Origin: Stenotrophomonas sp. VV52
Lineage (GTDB): Bacteria; Pseudomonadota; Gammaproteobacteria; Xanthomonadales; Xanthomonadaceae
Assembly (NCBI RefSeq): GCF_002893095.1
Contig: NZ_PKQQ01000007.1
Coordinates: 62,001 to 126,000, forward strand
Length of the DNA: 64,000 nt
Reading direction: 5' to 3'
The first letter of the stretch is position 1. Every line of letters starts with the position of its first letter. This document shows, piece by piece, positions 19,878-28,752 of this stretch. Under the pieces are notes generated by a model that was given only the letters and a program-made list of their open reading frames with translations, searched no databases and had not been told where the DNA came from. The position numbers and the translations under genes are program-made.

Positions 19878-22070
19878 ATGGATGTTTCCCATTTGCTCGA
19901 CGGGCTCAACCCCGCCCAGCGCGAGGCTGTGTCCGCACCGCCCGGCCACCATCTGGTGCTTGCCGGTGCCGGCTCCGGCAAGACCCGCGTACTGACCCAC
20001 CGCATCGCCTGGCTGCATGAAGTCTGCGGCGTGCCCACCCATGGCATTTTCGCGGTGACCTTCACCAACAAGGCCGCCGGCGAAATGCGCCACCGCATCG
20101 ACGTGCAGCTGCCGCACGGCAGCCGCGGTGCGTGGATCGGCACCTTCCACGGCCTGGCCCACCGCCTGCTGCGCCTGCACTACCAGGACGCCAAGCTGCC
20201 CGACAGCTTCCAGGTGCTGGACTCGGACGACCAGCTGCGCCTGGTCAAGCGCGTGGTGCAGCAGCTGGAGATCGACGACAGCAAGCATCCGCCCAAGCAG
20301 ATCGCGTGGTGGATCAACGAGCAGAAGGACGAAGGTCGTCGCCCGCAGCACATCCAGCCGGAGCCGAATGACGCCTGGCTTGAGACCATGCGCCAGGCCT
20401 ACGCGGCCTACCAGGAGCGCTGCGACCGCGCCGGCCTGGTCGACTTCGCCGAACTGCTGCTGCGCGCGCACGAACTGCTGCGCGACAACCCGGCGCTGCT
20501 GGCCCACTACCGTTCGCGCTTCCGCGAAATCCTGGTGGACGAGTTCCAGGACACCAACGCCATCCAGTACGCCTTCGTGCGCGTGCTGGCGGGCGACAGC
20601 GGCCACGTGTTCGTGGTCGGCGACGACGACCAGGCCATCTACGGCTGGCGCGGCGCCAAGGTCGAGAACGTACAGCGCTTCCTGAAGGATTTCCCGGGCG
20701 CGCAGACCGTGCGCCTGGAGCAGAACTACCGCTCCAGTGCCAACATCCTGGGCGCGGCCAACGCGGTGATCGCGCACAACCCGGACCGGATCGGCAAGGA
20801 ACTGTGGACCGACAGCGGTGACGGCGAACCGATCGACCTGTATGCGGCCTACAACGAAATGGACGAGGCGCGGTACGTGGTCGAGCGCGCGCGCCAGTGG
20901 GTGCGCGACGGTGGCAGCTATGGCGACGCCGCCGTGCTTTACCGCAGCAATGCGCAGTCGCGTGCGTTCGAAGAAGCGCTGCTCTCCGAGCAGGTGCCGT
21001 ACCGGGTGTACGGCGGCATGCGCTTCTTCGAGCGTGCCGAAATCAAGGACGCGCTGGCCTACCTGCGGTTGATGACCAACCGCAATGACGACGCCGCCTT
21101 CGAACGTGCGGTCAACACGCCCACCCGCGGCATTGGCGACCGCACCCTGGACGAAGTGCGCCGGCTGGCGCGCAGCCAGGCGATCTCGCTGTGGGAGGCC
21201 ACCATGCTGACCACCCAGGGCAACGAACTGGCCGCACGCGCCCGCAACGCGCTGGCCGGCTTCCTCACCCTGGTCAACCAGCTGGAGCACGAAGCCGGCG
21301 AGATGACCTTGGCCGAACGCATCGACCATGTGTTGATCCGCTCGGGCCTGCGTGAGCACTGGTCGAAGGAAAGCCGCAACGCGCTGGATTCCGAATCGCG
21401 CGCCGACAACCTGGACGAACTGGTCTCGGTGGCCTCGCGCTTCACCCGGCGCGAAGACGACATCGAGGAAACCGGTGAGACCATGAGCGAGCTGGTCGCG
21501 TTCCTGTCCTATGCCTCGCTGGAAGCCGGCGAAGGCCAGGCCCAGGCGGGCGAGGAGGGCGTGCAGCTGATGACCCTGCACTCGGCCAAGGGCCTGGAGT
21601 TCCCGCTGGTGTTCCTGGCCGGCATGGAAGACGGGCTGTTCCCGAGCGCGCGTTCGCTGGAAGAAAGTGGTCGCCTCGAAGAAGAGCGTCGCCTGGCCTA
21701 CGTGGGCATCACCCGCGCACGCCAGAAGCTGGTGCTGAGCTACGCCGAGTCGCGCCGCATCCACGGCCAGGAAAACTACAACGTGCCCTCGCGCTTCCTG
21801 CGAGAGATTCCGCGCGAGCTGCTCAACGAAGTGCGCCCCAAGGTGCAGGTCTCGCGCAGTGCCTCGCTGGGCGCCAGCCGCCCGGCCGGCCACGCCGCGC
21901 TGGAAGCGCCGCCGCTCAAGCTCGGTGCGCTGGTCACCCACGCCCGCTTCGGCGAAGGCATGGTCACCGACTACGAAGGCAGCGGCGCGCACGCGCGCGT
22001 GCAGGTGGAATTCGCCGAGGCCGGCAGCAAGTGGCTGGTGATGGCGTACGCCAACCTGACGGTGATCTGA
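19878..22070 (+). CDS. uvrD: DNA helicase II (UvrD)
   Basis: A 730-residue superfamily 1A helicase whose start (MDVSHLLDGLNPAQREAV) is very close to E. coli UvrD. Walker A is AGAGSGKTRVL (about 30-40), motif II is DEFQDTN (about 220-226), and motifs for the GWRGA, QNYRS and TLHSAKGLEF blocks are present. The C-terminus (KLGALVTHARFGEGMVTDY) is the Tudor-like domain that contacts RNA polymerase in E. coli. It unwinds 3'-5' in mismatch and nucleotide-excision repair. No LexA box is obvious before it. Confidence 0.97.
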   Translation: MDVSHLLDGLNPAQREAVSAPPGHHLVLAGAGSGKTRVLTHRIAWLHEVCGVPTHGIFAVTFTNKAAGEMRHRIDVQLPHGSRGAWIGTFHGLAHRLLRLHYQDAKLPDSFQVLDSDDQLRLVKRVVQQLEIDDSKHPPKQIAWWINEQKDEGRRPQHIQPEPNDAWLETMRQAYAAYQERCDRAGLVDFAELLLRAHELLRDNPALLAHYRSRFREILVDEFQDTNAIQYAFVRVLAGDSGHVFVVGDDDQAIYGWRGAKVENVQRFLKDFPGAQTVRLEQNYRSSANILGAANAVIAHNPDRIGKELWTDSGDGEPIDLYAAYNEMDEARYVVERARQWVRDGGSYGDAAVLYRSNAQSRAFEEALLSEQVPYRVYGGMRFFERAEIKDALAYLRLMTNRNDDAAFERAVNTPTRGIGDRTLDEVRRLARSQAISLWEATMLTTQGNELAARARNALAGFLTLVNQLEHEAGEMTLAERIDHVLIRSGLREHWSKESRNALDSESRADNLDELVSVASRFTRREDDIEETGETMSELVAFLSYASLEAGEGQAQAGEEGVQLMTLHSAKGLEFPLVFLAGMEDGLFPSARSLEESGRLEEERRLAYVGITRARQKLVLSYAESRRIHGQENYNVPSRFLREIPRELLNEVRPKVQVSRSASLGASRPAGHAALEAPPLKLGALVTHARFGEGMVTDYEGSGAHARVQVEFAEAGSKWLVMAYANLTVI

Positions 22071-22108
22071 CCCCGGCATGTCACGGACGACGCGCAACGT
22101 ACCCAACC

Positions 22109-22177
22109 GGTAGAGCCACGCCCTGCGTGGCTGAGCGGTGCCGATCGCCACGCAGCCACGCAGGGCGTGGCTCTACC
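22109..22177. repeat. head-to-head pair of SMAG/REP units
   Basis: Two identical 25-bp units, 22109-22133 and 22153-22177, face each other across a 19-bp spacer, forming a perfect 25-bp inverted repeat. Each starts GGTAGAGCC and has its own small inner palindrome (AGCCACG/CGTGGCT). A single copy of the same unit recurs at 34572-34596. Confidence 0.9.
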
Positions 22178-22208
22178 ATTCCACCCACCTTCCTTGTCGG
22201 CTCATTCC

Positions 22209-22763
22209 ATGTCCACGACCCCGCTCTCCCTCAACGTCAAATTGAATGCCCGCCTGCAGCCCGAACATCGCCTGCAGCTGTTCGAGGATCCGCTCGATGC
22301 CATGCTGGAAGGCGCCGGCATCGGCGAGATCATGGGCGGCGGCACCGCGCTGTCCGAAGACGGTGAGGTCGAGTACGGGGATCTCGAGATCCTGCTGCAC
22401 GACGGCGCCGCTCTTCCCAACCTGATCGAGGCGCTGGAACAGCTCGGCGCGCCGAAGGGCTCGCTGATCCAGCGCGAAGGCGAACCCGACCTGGCATTCG
22501 GCAGCACCGAAGGCCTGGCGCTGTACCTCAACGGCACCGACCTGCCGGACGAGGTCTACGAACAGTGCGACTCGAACTACGTGTTTGACCAGATCGTGGA
22601 ACGCATCGACGGCCACGGCGAAGTCTGCAGCTGGTGGCAGGGCCCCAGCGAAACCGCGCTGTATTTGTATGGCGCCTCGTTCGAGACGATGCGCGAGCGC
22701 ATTGCCGAGCTGGTGGCCACCTATCCGCTGTGCCAGGGCGCGCGGATCGTGCAGGTCGCCTGA
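22209..22763 (+). CDS. conserved hypothetical protein, soluble and acidic
   Basis: A 184-residue protein I cannot assign to a function. It has no signal peptide or membrane segment, is acidic (EDGEVEYGDLEILLHD near 59-74), and seems built of two alpha/beta halves, each with a dipole of Glu/Asp-rich strands. The phrase GDLEILLHDGAALPNLIEAL suggests an ACT- or ferredoxin-like fold. The upstream in-frame ATG at 22167 lies in the SMAG repeat, so 22209 is preferred. It stands alone after uvrD, separated by the repeat pair. Confidence 0.7.
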   Translation: MSTTPLSLNVKLNARLQPEHRLQLFEDPLDAMLEGAGIGEIMGGGTALSEDGEVEYGDLEILLHDGAALPNLIEALEQLGAPKGSLIQREGEPDLAFGSTEGLALYLNGTDLPDEVYEQCDSNYVFDQIVERIDGHGEVCSWWQGPSETALYLYGASFETMRERIAELVATYPLCQGARIVQVA

Positions 22764-22918
22764 CTCCGGCGCGGGGCGGGGTCATTCCCGCTCCCGCCCG
22801 CCAGCTTCGCCCCTGCGGTAACGCGACTCATCCCGGATTTCACCCAGTTCGTCGCGTGCTCCTTGTAGCGCCCCGGCGACGCGCCCAGAGTCTGGCGCTG
22901 TCTGCTGGGAGCGCGCAC

Positions 22919-23200
22919 ATGAACAAGGGAATTCCGTACCTGATGGCGGCACTGGTCGCGCTGACATTGTCGGCGGGCTGGGCAGCACCGGTGCTGGCCC
23001 TGTTCGACCAGGTGGCCGCGTGCCTGGACAGCGGCGGCCACCTGGACCTGTTGCAGCTGCGCTGCGCGCCGCCAGGGGTGACCCGGGACCTGATGTTGGG
23101 CGGCTGGGTGTTCTGGCTGACCGCCGCCAGCGTGGTCGTCGTCGTGCTGGTGGCCACCCGCAGCCGTCCACCGCGTCGGCGACGGCTTGCTGCACCGTAA
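22919..23200 (+). CDS. small inner-membrane protein of unknown function
   Basis: 93 residues with two membrane helices (about 6-29 and 62-82) separated by a short loop with two cysteines (AACLDSGGHLDLLQLRCAP), and a basic tail RSRPPRRRRL. The loop cysteines could form a disulfide if the loop faces the periplasm. No family is recognised. The ATG at 22919 begins right after a purine-rich stretch (CTGGGAGCG); the frame is open for 280 bp upstream but without a better start. Confidence 0.55.
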   Translation: MNKGIPYLMAALVALTLSAGWAAPVLALFDQVAACLDSGGHLDLLQLRCAPPGVTRDLMLGGWVFWLTAASVVVVVLVATRSRPPRRRRLAAP

Positions 23201-23285
23201 GCGCAGGCACTTTGCACGCAGTCCGAACCGGCAACGTCGACAGACACTGCTAGTGTCCGTGCCCTGTTCATGACGGGCGCGCCCC

Positions 23286-24647
23286 TTGATTCCCAACACC
23301 GCCTTCGATGCGTCACCGCCGCCTGCGCCGTCGAGGCGGAGCAGGCAGCCGCCGGCGCGCGGGCTGTCGCCCCGGCTGCCGCTCGAACAGGTCAGCAACG
23401 TAGAGCCACTCGGCCCGCGCCCGCTCGATCTGGCGCGCTGCCCGGCCACGCCCTGGCAGGGCGCGGGCAGCCAGCCGGCGGTGATGGTCATGCGCGACCA
23501 AGAGCGCTGGCGGGTCAAGGCCACCGCCGACAGCGCCAGCAGTGCCATCGAAGTCAGCTTGGGCAAGCTCTTCCAACTGACCGGGCTGCTGGCGCCCGAC
23601 CACGCACTGGTGTCGGCGGCGGAGGGCCTGGCCCGCACCGGACAGCACGTGGGCACCCGCTACGACCCCGCGTTCCAGGACCTGGGCGACTTCCTGCTCA
23701 GCGATGCGGCGGCCGATGAGGCGGCGGCGGGCGATCCCGACGCGCGTCGCGGCTACGACGCATTGCGCGCCTGGCATGCGAAGGCCGTAGCCGACAACGC
23801 CGCCCTGCTGCGCGGGGCGGGGGTCGACTGGTGGGCCCTGCAGGGCGCCGACGCGCGCCGGCATGCGGCTACCGACCAGGCCCGCTTCGACGCGCTGGAG
23901 GCGATGAACCGCATGCTGCCGGTGGACCTGCGCTGCGAACAGCTGCGCCATTACGTGGTGTCACGCTGGCTGGGCAACTGGGACCAGCTCAACTACCGGC
24001 TGGAGAACTTCGGCTACACCATGCGCGACGGCGCGCGGGTCGGCATGTCGCTGGACTTCGGCTCGAGCGGTCCGCTCGGCTTCCGCCACCCGCAGTCGGG
24101 CGCCATGCTGCCCAAGGCCGACAGCCGCACGGTGGCCATGGCGCAGCGACCACCCGCCCTGTTCCCGATACCGAACGCATTTGCTTCCAACGTCGCCGAA
24201 TTCGATGCGTTCGGGCCGGACCCCGGCAATCTGCAGGACATCCTGGCCTGGCCTTACGGCTTCCAGTCCGAGAGTGTTGCCGCCCCGTTCCGCCCACCGG
24301 TGGCGCCGAATCCGGCGGTCGCCGACACCCTGGCCGAGATGGGCTACCGCCTGGCCCTGGTGCCGCATGCAGCGATCGCCAGGGTGATCGAGTGCCACTG
24401 GCCAGTGGCGACGGAATGGCCCCCTCCGCAGGCGATGGCGCAGCGGCTGGTCGAACGCCGCAACGCGCTGGTGGCGCGGTTCGCCCCCGCCCAGATCCAC
24501 GAGTGGATCCAGGCCGATCCGTCGCGCGCGCTCCAGGTCCGGCAATCGGTCGCCGGCGCGCTCACTGCTGTCCTCGGGCCGGTTGCGGCCGCGCGCGGGC
24601 ACACGGCCCTGGAGCGGGTCCACGCACGGCTGTCGCGGACCGATTGA
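23286..24647 (+). CDS. divergent kinase-fold-like protein
   Basis: A 453-residue protein of no family I can name with certainty. It starts with TTG at 23286 unless an internal ATG near residue 67 is used. The first 60 residues are Pro/Arg/Ser-rich. After that come features of an atypical kinase: a lysine in RWRVKATAD (Lys78), a Glu on the next helix (SSAIEVSLGKLFQLTG, Glu89), GNWDQLN (230-236, Asp233 and Asn236) and LDFGSSG (256-262, Asp257), in the order and style of HipA/phosphatidylinositol-kinase-like proteins. A phosphotransfer role is inferred, and an effector role is possible. It has no antitoxin-like partner, which argues against a HipAB module. Confidence 0.5.
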   Translation: MIPNTAFDASPPPAPSRRSRQPPARGLSPRLPLEQVSNVEPLGPRPLDLARCPATPWQGAGSQPAVMVMRDQERWRVKATADSASSAIEVSLGKLFQLTGLLAPDHALVSAAEGLARTGQHVGTRYDPAFQDLGDFLLSDAAADEAAAGDPDARRGYDALRAWHAKAVADNAALLRGAGVDWWALQGADARRHAATDQARFDALEAMNRMLPVDLRCEQLRHYVVSRWLGNWDQLNYRLENFGYTMRDGARVGMSLDFGSSGPLGFRHPQSGAMLPKADSRTVAMAQRPPALFPIPNAFASNVAEFDAFGPDPGNLQDILAWPYGFQSESVAAPFRPPVAPNPAVADTLAEMGYRLALVPHAAIARVIECHWPVATEWPPPQAMAQRLVERRNALVARFAPAQIHEWIQADPSRALQVRQSVAGALTAVLGPVAAARGHTALERVHARLSRTD

Positions 24648-24718
24648 TCGTGCTCAAGGCATCGCCTGCACGCCGGGTGTGCAATGGTGGTCCCATCGCC
24701 ACTGCCAAGGAGCATGCC

Positions 24719-25165
24719 ATGTACAAGCGGATCCTGATTGCCACCGACGGTTCGGAGCTGTCCGAAAAGGGCCTGCTCAAGGGCCTGGAGCTGGCCCGCG
24801 ACCTGGATGCGGAGGTCGACATCGTCACCGTGTCCGAGCCGTGGGCGGTCGGCATGTACGACGCCATGGGCTGGAGCGTGGGCTACATGAACAGCCCCGA
24901 GTACAAGGCCGACCGGGAAGAGACCGCGTCGAAGATCCTGGCCCCGGCCAAGGCCGCATGCGAAGCGCAGGGGCTGCGTTCGACCACCCTGCACGTGCTC
25001 GACCGCTACGCCGCCGACGGCATCATCGACACCGCCACCGAGCGCAACAGCGACCTGATCGTGATGACCTCGCATGGCCGCCGCGGCGTGACCCGGGTAC
25101 TGCTGGGCAGCCAGACCGCCGAGGTGCTTGCGCGCAGCACGGTCCCGGTGCTGGTCATTCGCTGA
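24719..25165 (+). CDS. universal stress protein, UspA family
   Basis: A 148-residue single-domain Usp with the nucleotide-binding fold ends MYKRILIATDGSELSEKGL and SHGRRGVTRVLLGSQTAEV, the latter being the ATP-binding G-x2-G...GS loop. These proteins help survival under starvation or respiratory stress by unknown means. An AAGGAG site precedes the ATG. The gene is followed at once by a SMAG hairpin that lies between it and the convergent genes. Confidence 0.93.
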   Translation: MYKRILIATDGSELSEKGLLKGLELARDLDAEVDIVTVSEPWAVGMYDAMGWSVGYMNSPEYKADREETASKILAPAKAACEAQGLRSTTLHVLDRYAADGIIDTATERNSDLIVMTSHGRRGVTRVLLGSQTAEVLARSTVPVLVIR

Positions 25166-25166
25166 C

Positions 25167-25190
25167 GTAGTGCCGGGCTCTGCCCGGCAC
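25167..25190 (+). repeat. single SMAG/REP unit
   Basis: GTAG followed by a 9-bp stem (25170-25178 with 25182-25190) and a TCT loop, located between the convergent usp gene and the 79-residue hypothetical; it may work as a shared terminator. Confidence 0.75.
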
Positions 25191-25194
25191 TGCC

Positions 25195-25434
25195 TCACGG
25201 ACGGATCTTCAGCGTCTGCGATTCATCGAGCGTGCCATCGGCCTGCACCACCACGTACTTCTGCCCGCTACGGTCGTACAGCACCGGCACCGCGTCGCGG
25301 AAGATCGGGCGGCGAACGAAGCGCAGCTGCCAGCCGAACTGCTCCAGCGTGTCCACCGTGTGGCGCTGCTCGGCGCTGAGCCCCTCACGCAGCGGGGCGG
25401 GATCGATGGGCTTGCGACGTTCCGGCGTATTCAT
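25195..25434 (-). CDS. conserved hypothetical protein (79 aa)
   Basis: A small soluble protein with no signal or membrane segment. The core LEQFGWQLRFVRRPIF and PVLYDRSGQKYVVVQADG looks like a short beta-sheet domain found in a group of Pseudomonas/Xanthomonas unknowns. Function is not known. It lies 19 bp after the DUF2782 lipoprotein gene on the same strand, so the two likely share a message that diverges from polA. Confidence 0.75.
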   Translation of the reverse strand: MNTPERRKPIDPAPLREGLSAEQRHTVDTLEQFGWQLRFVRRPIFRDAVPVLYDRSGQKYVVVQADGTLDESQTLKIRP

Positions 25435-25453
25435 CGGGTACTACGGGCCCTGC

Positions 25454-25738
25454 TCACCAGCTGTAGAGCTTCCAGTACACCGGCGCGGTTCCGTCCTTGC
25501 TGCGGTCCACGCCGCCGGTCCGGTTGCCTTCGTACATGTAATACGGCGCCCCGCGCGAGGGCGTGACCTTGACCATGCGGAGCTGGCCGCCTACCCGGTA
25601 CTCCTCGATGGTGTCGCCGTTGTCCATGGTGCGCTTGGCAACATCGGCCCCGGTCACGTCGACCGGAGGAACGCCGGCACCGCCGGTGGTCGCACAACCA
25701 GCCAACACAAGCAGACCTGCCAGCATCAGTGTCTTCAT
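25454..25738 (-). CDS. DUF2782 lipoprotein
   Basis: 94 residues with a lipoprotein signal (MLAGLLVLAGC, lipobox Leu-Ala-Gly-Cys) and the DUF2782 core: DNGDTIEEYRVGGQLRMVKV, then APYYMYEG. Proteins of this family sit next to and divergent from polA in many gammaproteobacteria; their role is unknown, and the mature protein should be anchored in the periplasm. The ATG at 25738 was chosen because it starts the signal peptide; a longer frame to 25783 would bury it. Confidence 0.88.
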   Translation of the reverse strand: MKTLMLAGLLVLAGCATTGGAGVPPVDVTGADVAKRTMDNGDTIEEYRVGGQLRMVKVTPSRGAPYYMYEGNRTGGVDRSKDGTAPVYWKLYSW

Positions 25739-25825
25739 GGACCGGGGTTCCTGGGGCGGGGGGGAGCCGTGATTATGCCCCATGCCCCGTGATGCCGGTG
25801 CCGCGATCGGTCACGGCCGGGCGCG

Positions 25826-25831
25826 TAGAAT
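25826..25831 (+). promoter_or_regulatory. -10-like box of polA (possible leaderless start)
   Basis: TAGAAT lies exactly 6 bp before the polA ATG at 25838, without a ribosome site between. Confidence 0.45.
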
Positions 25832-25837
25832 CGTCGC

Positions 25838-28609
25838 ATGAGCCGATTAGTCCTGATTGACGGGTCCAGTTACCTGTATCGCGCGTTCCACGCGCTTCCG
25901 CCGCTGACCAACGCGGCCGGTGAACCCACCGGCGCGCTGTTCGGCGTGGTCAACATGCTGCGCGCCACCCTCAAGGAGCGCCCGGAGTACGTCGCCTTCG
26001 TGGTCGACGCCCCCGGCAAGACCTTCCGTGACGACCTGTATGCCGACTACAAGGCCAACCGTCCGCCGATGCCGGACGACCTGCGCCCGCAGATCGAACC
26101 CATGTGCCAGATCGTCGAGGCGCTGGGCCTGACCATCCTGCGCATTCCCGGCGTGGAAGCCGACGATGTGATCGGCACCCTGGCCCTGCAGGGCCACCGC
26201 GAGGGCATGACGGTCACCATTTCCACCGGCGACAAGGACTTCGCCCAGCTTGTCCGCCCGGGCATCGAGCTGGTCAACACCATGACCGGCAGCCGGATGG
26301 ACTCGGACGCGGCGGTGATGGAGAAGTTCGGCGTGCGCGCCGACCAGATCGTCGACCTGCTGGCACTGATGGGCGACGCCGTGGACAACGTTCCGGGCGT
26401 GGAGAAGTGCGGTCCCAAGACCGCCGCCAAGTGGCTGGCCGAGTACCAGCACCTGGACGGGGTGATGGCCGCCGCGCCGGGCATGAAGGGCAAGATCGGC
26501 GAGAACCTGCGCGCCGCGCTGGAGCGCCTGCCGCTGAACCGCGAGCTGGTGACGATCCGCACCGATGTGTCGCTGGATGCCACTCCGCAGACCCTGCCGC
26601 TGCGCGACCCGGACGTGCCGGTGCTGGGCGAGCTGTACCTGCGCTATGGCTTCACCCAGGCACTGAAGGAGCTCGGCGGCCCGGCCGCAGCGGCCACCGC
26701 GGCCAGCGACGCGCCGGTGAGCCTGCGCGGCACCGCCGCCGGCTATGCAAAGGCCCCGGCCGGCGAGCCGGCCACCGCGCTCGACCCGGCGCTGTCGGCC
26801 CCGGGCGAGTACGAGACGGTGCTGACGACTGAGCAGCTGCAGGCCTGGGTCGCCCGTGCCGAAACGGCCGAGCTGATCGCCTTCGACACCGAAACCGACG
26901 CGCTCGACGCGATGCGCGCCAACCTGGTCGGGATCAGCCTGGCGGTGGAGCCGGGCAAGGCCGCCTACATCCCGGTCGGGCATGACTACCCCGGCGCCCC
27001 GGCGCAGCTGCCGCGCCAGCAGGTACTGGACGCGCTGCGCCCGGTGCTGGAGAACCCGGAGAAGAAGAAGCTCGGCCAGCACGGCAAGTACGACCTGCAT
27101 GTACTGCGGCGCCACGGCGTGGACGTGCAGGGCTACCACGACGACACCATGCTCGAGAGCTTCGTGCTCAACTCCACCGCCACCCGCCACGACATGGATT
27201 CGCTGGCGATGCGCTACCTGGGCTACACCACCATCAAGTTCGAGGACGTGGCCGGCAAGGGCGCCAAGCAGATCCCGTTCTCGCAGGTGGGGCTCGACGA
27301 AGCCAGCCGCTACGCTGCCGAAGACGCCGACATCACCCTGCGCCTGCACCGGGTGCTGCAGCCGCAGCTGCTGGCCTCGGCCCCGCTGGACAACGTGTAC
27401 CGCAGCATCGAAATGCCGCTGGTGCCGGTGCTGGCCCGGATCGAGGCCAACGGGGTCTACATCGACAGCGCCGAGCTGCGCCGGCAGAGCCAGGACCTGG
27501 GCGCGCGCATGCTGGCTGCCCAGCAGAAGGCCACCGAGCTGGCCGGGCACACCTTCAGCCTGGACTCGCCCAAGCAGCTGCAGGCAGTGCTGTTCGACGA
27601 GCTGAAGCTGCCGGCACTGGTGAAGACGCCCAAGGGCCAGCCCAGCACCAATGAAGAGGCGCTGGAGGCGATCGCCGAGCAGCACGAGCTGCCGCGGGTG
27701 ATCCTGGAGTACCGGGGCCTGGCCAAGCTGCGCAGCACGTACACCGACAAGCTGCCGGAAATGGTCAACCCCGACACCGGCCGCGTTCACACCAGCTACC
27801 ACCAGTCCGGCGCGGCCACCGGTCGGTTGTCCTCGTCCGACCCGAACCTGCAGAACATCCCGATCCGCACCGAGGACGGCCGCCGCATACGCCGCGCCTT
27901 CGTGGCCCCGCCGGGGCACAAGCTGCTGGCCTGCGACTACTCGCAGATCGAACTGCGGATCATGGCCCACCTGTCCGAGGACCCGGGCCTGGTCCGCGCC
28001 TTCGAGCAGGGCGTGGACGTGCACCGCGCCACCGCCGCCGAAGTATTCAGCCGCGCGCTGGACGAGGTCACCCCGAACGAGCGGCGTGCGGCCAAGGCGA
28101 TCAACTTCGGCCTGATGTACGGCATGAGCGCGTTCGGCCTCGCCCGCAACCTGGGCATCGACCGGGGCCAGGCGCAGGACTACGTGGCGCTGTACTTCAG
28201 CCGCTATCCGGGCGTGCGCGACTTCATGGAACGCATGCGCCAGCAGGCCCGCGACCAGGGCTACGTGGAAACCATCGAAGGCCGCCGGCTGTACCTGAAC
28301 GACATCCACGCCCGCAACCAGGGCCTGCGTGCCGGTGCCGAGCGCGCCGCGATCAACGCGCCCATGCAGGGCACCGCGGCGGACATCATCAAGCGCGCCA
28401 TGGTGAAGGTGGACGACTGGCTGCAGGGGCAGGGCGGTCGCGCGCGGATGATTCTTCAGGTCCACGACGAACTGGTATTCGAAACCGAAAGCGAGTTTCT
28501 GGAAACCTTGCGCACGCAGGTGGTCGAACTAATGTCGTCTTCTGCTCAGTTGCGCGTTCCGCTGGTGGTCGACGCCGGCGTCGGCGATAACTGGGACGAG
28601 GCGCATTAA
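25838..28609 (+). CDS. polA: DNA polymerase I
   Basis: A 923-residue PolA with all three parts: a 5'-3' exonuclease (1-290; GDKDFAQL near 131), an active-looking 3'-5' proofreading domain (FDTETD near 349) and the polymerase domain with motif A (DYSQIELRIM, about 701), motif B (RRAAKAINFGLMYG, about 750) and motif C (QVHDELVFE, about 876). It fills gaps and removes RNA primers. It diverges from the DUF2782 gene. The DNA after its stop turns AT-rich and then holds the sX13 sRNA, much as Spot 42 follows polA in enterics. Confidence 0.98.
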   Translation: MSRLVLIDGSSYLYRAFHALPPLTNAAGEPTGALFGVVNMLRATLKERPEYVAFVVDAPGKTFRDDLYADYKANRPPMPDDLRPQIEPMCQIVEALGLTILRIPGVEADDVIGTLALQGHREGMTVTISTGDKDFAQLVRPGIELVNTMTGSRMDSDAAVMEKFGVRADQIVDLLALMGDAVDNVPGVEKCGPKTAAKWLAEYQHLDGVMAAAPGMKGKIGENLRAALERLPLNRELVTIRTDVSLDATPQTLPLRDPDVPVLGELYLRYGFTQALKELGGPAAAATAASDAPVSLRGTAAGYAKAPAGEPATALDPALSAPGEYETVLTTEQLQAWVARAETAELIAFDTETDALDAMRANLVGISLAVEPGKAAYIPVGHDYPGAPAQLPRQQVLDALRPVLENPEKKKLGQHGKYDLHVLRRHGVDVQGYHDDTMLESFVLNSTATRHDMDSLAMRYLGYTTIKFEDVAGKGAKQIPFSQVGLDEASRYAAEDADITLRLHRVLQPQLLASAPLDNVYRSIEMPLVPVLARIEANGVYIDSAELRRQSQDLGARMLAAQQKATELAGHTFSLDSPKQLQAVLFDELKLPALVKTPKGQPSTNEEALEAIAEQHELPRVILEYRGLAKLRSTYTDKLPEMVNPDTGRVHTSYHQSGAATGRLSSSDPNLQNIPIRTEDGRRIRRAFVAPPGHKLLACDYSQIELRIMAHLSEDPGLVRAFEQGVDVHRATAAEVFSRALDEVTPNERRAAKAINFGLMYGMSAFGLARNLGIDRGQAQDYVALYFSRYPGVRDFMERMRQQARDQGYVETIEGRRLYLNDIHARNQGLRAGAERAAINAPMQGTAADIIKRAMVKVDDWLQGQGGRARMILQVHDELVFETESEFLETLRTQVVELMSSSAQLRVPLVVDAGVGDNWDEAH

Positions 28610-28752
28610 GCCCAGGAAATCGCGTTGAAAAAGCTGAATTGGTTCACGGCAGGGCCAAAAACTGACTCTTGGATGAATGTTTCAAGATTCACTGCAGTAT
28701 TAATTGGCCCCCTTCACGAATCATCAATGTTCGAGGTGCTTTTATAGACCTC

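Noticed and set aside
22862-22890. GTAGCGCCCCGGCGACGCGCC as another SMAG unit
   Set aside because: It starts like a SMAG unit but the arms do not pair into a proper stem.
23286-24647. HipA toxin of a HipAB toxin-antitoxin pair
   Set aside because: No HipB-like helix-turn-helix gene is upstream, and the sequence fits HipA only in the generic kinase residues.
25847-28465. An 872-codon open frame opposite polA, and a similar 770-codon one opposite uvrD (19839-22151)
   Set aside because: Both are antisense shadows of very well conserved genes, without start signals or recognisable motifs.
28678-28695. TGTTTCAAGATTCA resembling a parS site
   Set aside because: Only the left half fits the parS palindrome TGTTTCACGTGAAACA; the right half fails, so ParB binding is unlikely.
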